Part shown: positions 61,348 to 64,000 of the stretch, piece by piece
Numbering within the stretch: the stretch's first letter is position 1
Layout: the number at the start of each line of letters is the position of its first letter
DNA from: Lachnospiraceae bacterium FE2018
GTDB taxonomy: Bacteria; Bacillota; Clostridia; Lachnospirales; Lachnospiraceae
Direction of reading: 5' to 3'
Length of the DNA: 64,000 nt
Assembly: GCA_000702845.1 (NCBI GenBank)
Contig: JNKK01000014.1
Location: 1 to 64,000 of the forward strand
Notes under the pieces: generated by a model
Told to the model about the DNA's origin: nothing
Databases searched by the model: none
The model's input: only the letters and a program-made list of their open reading frames with translations
Position numbers and translations under genes: made by a program

Positions 61348-63621
61348 ATGCAGAGAAAGACAAAACGAACTTTTTTTCTGGCAGCAATGATCATGATGAT
61401 TCTTATGCTGGCATTTCCGGTTTCTGCAAATGCCGCTGTGAAACTCAGTAAAAAGAAAGCGACGGTCACAGCAGGTAAGACTCTGAAACTGAAAGTAAAA
61501 GGGTCGAAGAAGAAAGTCAAATGGAAATCCGACAATAAAGAGGTTGCAACAGTATCGAAAAAAGGAGTTGTCAAAGGAATCAAAAGGGGAGACTGTACAA
61601 TCACTGCAAAAGTCGGCAAGAAGAAACTGACATGCAAAGTGACAGTGACGCAGCCTGTTACCGGAATTAAGATGGCGGGTTCCAGAGTTCTTGAAAAGGG
61701 AAAAACCTTTTCACTATCGCCGCAGGTTTCTCCCGTTGATGCAAATAACAGGGCGCTGACCTGGAAGAGCAGCAATACCGCTGTCGCCACAGTATCGTCA
61801 GCAGGTGTTGTGAAAGGAAAGGCGGACGGTACTGCCATAATCACTGCCACAGCGAAAGATGGAAGCGGAAAGAGCGCAGCATGCACAGTGACTGTAAAAA
61901 CACCTGTAACCAGAGAACAGCTGCAGAACATAATCAATAATATCGCAAGGGATGTGTATAGTGTTAACACGATTTACAATAATTCCTACGGAGTCCCCGG
62001 AATAGCAATTGCAAGCAGAGGCCAGTTTGCTTTCAGCAGTTCGAACACAAATGTTCTGGTTATTGATAACAACACAGGAATGATAACGCCCAGAAAAGCC
62101 GGCACGTCAGTAATTACCTTGAAAGCAACGGATGGATTTGGCGCCAGTGTACAGAAAACGGTAAGAGTTATTGACATGAAGGATCAATACAAAACGGTGG
62201 TGCCTTCGGCGGATGATTTTCTGAAACGCTTCACTGTCGGAGCAGCAGAAGAGCAGAAGGATGCATTTGGCGAGGTTACAGGAATACGCCATCATTTTGG
62301 TGATAATGCTGCTTCGGAAGGATGGGTTCTCTACGGAGTCAAAGATTTTGCAGTCAAGTTTTTATTGAAAATTCGTCCATTGAACGGATCTGTTTATGAA
62401 AGATCTTTCCTCATCGAATGTTCTTCTTCATCAGGTATGCCGGGGAAAGAAATGATTGATTTACCCGACCGGCTTGCTGAGGGGATTTTCCTCGGGAAAA
62501 ATGAGCAGCTCATGTCTGTGGAAGTCACGAACATAAAAGGCTCACTTGTATACGTTAAGAAAACTGCGGTTACAACCAAAACAGTAAAATGCAGGAATTT
62601 CGGAAACTGCTGCCTGACGGTGGATGAAGAAAACTGTGTCATTCCGATGACGATTTCAAAAGCATGGACGCCGCCGGAGGATGGCGGCGGGAATTCCGGA
62701 ACAGATGATCCGGGTACGGGAGATGATCCGCCGTCTGAGAACAGTAAACTGGTGGAATATGCAGGCCATTACTATTATGTTTTTGAAGAAGGAAAATCCT
62801 GGGAAGAAGCAAAAGCTTACTGCGAGAGCAAAAATGGATATCTTGCCAGCTTTTCCGGACAGGGGGAAGCGGATAAAGTCAAACCAATCCTTCTTCCCGA
62901 ATTGACAGCAGCGGATGATGGACTCGGCGGGTTCTGGATCGGCGCGTATAAGGAATCAGGCACACCTGCTGAGTGGGCGTGGGTGAACGGATCCCCGGTT
63001 ACCTTTACAAACTGGGCTGACGGTCAGCCGGACGGTTCGGGAACAGTCGTGAAAGTGTTTGCGGATGACGGGATGCAGTGGGATGATTCGCCTGGTGAAG
63101 ATCACTGTCCGGTTTATGAGATAGAAGCTGCGGATGCAGAATATGCAGTAAATGCACTGAAATCGGCACTTCAGACTTCCTGCAAATCAACAACTTACGG
63201 CGGACATACTTATATTCTTTTGGAAGGGAGATTTTACTGGGAGGAAACACAGGAGATTCTGGATGAAGTCGGAATAGAAGGATATCTGGCTTGTTTCGAG
63301 ACGGAAGCGGAATATAACGCTGTCTCTGCAGCAATCATGGATTCTGATCTGGAAAAGAACCGTGACGACTGCGGCGGCGGTTACTGGATCGGTCTTTATC
63401 AGAAGAGTACGGCAGCCTCTGCGTGGAGATGGGTCAGCGGAGAGCCGTTCTCCTTCACGCAGTGGGCGGATGGTCAGCCGGACAATTCCGGTGACTATGT
63501 CAAAATCGTACCGGACTGGGATTACCAGTGGGATGACCTTTCGGGAGAAAGACATTGTTTTGTCTGTGAGTGGAATTCACTGGAAGATGTACCGGAAGAA
63601 TTGCGTCAGGCTTCTATCTGA
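61348..63621 (+). CDS. Secreted Ig-like (Big_2) protein with two C-terminal C-type lectin domains
   Basis: 757 aa. Signal peptide 1-30 (ending VSANAA); Big_2-type domains at about 31-100 (KWKSDNKEVATVSKKGVVKG), 102-185 (TWKSSNTAVATVSSAGVVKG) and about 190-275; a region of unknown fold (about 276-440); a Gly/Asp/Pro linker (about 443-465); CTLD 1 (about 466-600) and CTLD 2 (about 620-750). CTLD motifs are GGFWIGAYK, FTNWADGQPD, QWDD, EDHCPVYEIE, and GGYWIGLYQ, FTQWADGQPD, QWDD, RHCFVCEW. The CTLD pair is clearly homologous to that of the membrane-anchored protein upstream. There is no LPxTG anchor. It probably binds glycans at the cell surface. Confidence 0.9.
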   Translation: MQRKTKRTFFLAAMIMMILMLAFPVSANAAVKLSKKKATVTAGKTLKLKVKGSKKKVKWKSDNKEVATVSKKGVVKGIKRGDCTITAKVGKKKLTCKVTVTQPVTGIKMAGSRVLEKGKTFSLSPQVSPVDANNRALTWKSSNTAVATVSSAGVVKGKADGTAIITATAKDGSGKSAACTVTVKTPVTREQLQNIINNIARDVYSVNTIYNNSYGVPGIAIASRGQFAFSSSNTNVLVIDNNTGMITPRKAGTSVITLKATDGFGASVQKTVRVIDMKDQYKTVVPSADDFLKRFTVGAAEEQKDAFGEVTGIRHHFGDNAASEGWVLYGVKDFAVKFLLKIRPLNGSVYERSFLIECSSSSGMPGKEMIDLPDRLAEGIFLGKNEQLMSVEVTNIKGSLVYVKKTAVTTKTVKCRNFGNCCLTVDEENCVIPMTISKAWTPPEDGGGNSGTDDPGTGDDPPSENSKLVEYAGHYYYVFEEGKSWEEAKAYCESKNGYLASFSGQGEADKVKPILLPELTAADDGLGGFWIGAYKESGTPAEWAWVNGSPVTFTNWADGQPDGSGTVVKVFADDGMQWDDSPGEDHCPVYEIEAADAEYAVNALKSALQTSCKSTTYGGHTYILLEGRFYWEETQEILDEVGIEGYLACFETEAEYNAVSAAIMDSDLEKNRDDCGGGYWIGLYQKSTAASAWRWVSGEPFSFTQWADGQPDNSGDYVKIVPDWDYQWDDLSGERHCFVCEWNSLEDVPEELRQASI

Positions 63622-63650
63622 GGTTCTGTGATCTGGCGGAAGCATAATAA

Positions 63651-63690
63651 AAAGGGTGCTGCACCATCATGGTGAAGCACCCTTAAATAT
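63651..63690. terminator. Bidirectional terminator between the lectin gene and the export-protein gene
   Basis: AAGGGTGCTGCACCA, loop TCA, TGGTGAAGCACCCTT, with A-rich and T-containing flanks, between convergent genes. Confidence 0.85.
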
Positions 63691-63703
63691 TTACTTGATT
63701 TAC

Positions 63704-64000
63704 TTAATTCAGATACATCATTGCCGCTGCATTCATATAACTGGAGATCAGTGACAGCAGTCCGTAAGCCATCAGAATGGTGATCAGTCCGGAGATCAGA
63801 ATTCCGACCGCAATTGCAATCGCCGAATATTTTTTGCGCAGTCCCATCAGGTTGGAGAGCAGCGCGCCTGCCCAGCTGCCCATGCCTGTAAACGGGATCG
63901 AGATAATCAGGGCCAGCGCGAAATAACTGTATTTCCGGAAAAAAGTGCCGTGCTTTTCGGTAAAGCGGTCGACAGATTCCAGAAATTTTCTGGAAGCCGA
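63704..64000 (-). CDS. Small multidrug export-type protein (COG2426-like), C-terminal part
   Basis: The last 98 codons of a minus-strand gene whose start is outside the window. The translated end has FFRKYSYFALALIISIPFTG, then MGSWAGALLSNLMGLRKK and SAIAIAVGILISGLITILMA, which is the typical pattern of the COG2426/Sm_multidrug_ex membrane proteins (IPFTGMGSWAGAL is the diagnostic part). It ends MNAAAMMYLN. Two to three membrane helices are in this part. Transport activity in this family is mostly assumed. Confidence 0.82.
   Translation of the reverse strand, partial: SASRKFLESVDRFTEKHGTFFRKYSYFALALIISIPFTGMGSWAGALLSNLMGLRKKYSAIAIAVGILISGLITILMAYGLLSLISSYMNAAAMMYLN

Noticed and set aside
60057-63621. 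Diversity-generating retroelement target (C-type lectin fold)
   Set aside because: No reverse transcriptase or template repeat is in the window, and the last codons do not show a variable-repeat pattern. The CTLDs look like conventional QPD-type lectins.

Overview
The window looks like the chromosome of an anaerobic, gut-type member of the Bacillota, most probably Lachnospiraceae or another Clostridia. The reasons are the moderate GC content, strong AGGAGG ribosome binding sites, a CIRCE-controlled lon, a thl-hbd butyrate-type gene pair, ferredoxin-linked 2-oxoacid oxidation, split two-subunit transketolases, an Rrf2-controlled cysK/metY group and abundant ribose-type transport. No phage, transposase or CRISPR array was found. 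Species cannot be assigned from sequence alone.

Layout. 1-13.5 kb holds housekeeping and RNA-modification genes (ttcA-like, trmO, lon, a DtxR-type repressor, rnz, tsaD), then an LRR protein, a DUF2201/VWA protein and a MoxR-type AAA ATPase, interrupted by two secreted cell-wall proteins on the other strand. 13.5-33.4 kb is one catabolic regulon: a PrpR-type sigma-54 activator and two operons, each starting at a near-perfect -24/-12 promoter and each preceded by paired TTTCA-N4-TGAAA sites. Operon 1 encodes a split transketolase, a butyrate-kinase/phosphotransbutyrylase pair, a P-loop protein and a four-subunit 2-oxoacid:ferredoxin oxidoreductase. Operon 2 encodes a cupin, a Zn-dehydrogenase, an amidohydrolase, a second split transketolase, a ribose-type ABC importer, an SDR and an Asp/Glu-racemase-like protein. 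Inferred logic: import and oxidation of an unidentified sugar-like compound, TPP-dependent C-C cleavage, then 2-oxoacid to acyl-CoA to acyl-phosphate to carboxylate plus ATP.

33.4-51 kb holds three tRNAs, a YbaK-type editing protein, the Rrf2/metY/cysK sulfur group with three copies of a shared operator, an unrecognised 380-aa protein, a Na/Pi transporter, malQ, a two-component system, hbd/thl, an epimerase-lacI operon behind a perfect 20-bp palindrome, a 26-codon membrane peptide gene and an aminotransferase. 50.5-51.2 kb is non-coding, with a structured repeat and a DnaA-box cluster. 51.2-57.5 kb is the F-type ATP synthase operon. It has no separate delta gene; the alpha subunit carries an N-terminal segment resembling the delta C-terminal domain, and the c subunit has a signal-peptide-like N-terminal extension. 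57.6-64 kb holds trmB, tRNA-Lys, a multi-hairpin non-coding block, an XRE regulator, an atypical Ser/Thr kinase translationally coupled to a membrane-anchored C-type-lectin protein, a secreted Ig-like/C-type-lectin protein, and the end of a small multidrug-export-type gene.

The points most worth following are the delta-alpha ATP synthase fusion, the sigma-54 regulon with its two divergent transketolases, the kinase/lectin module, and a structured 3'-end repeat present in two copies (near 1.9-2.1 kb and 50.5 kb) with 55 of 56 identical core bases and compensatory changes in the terminal stem.
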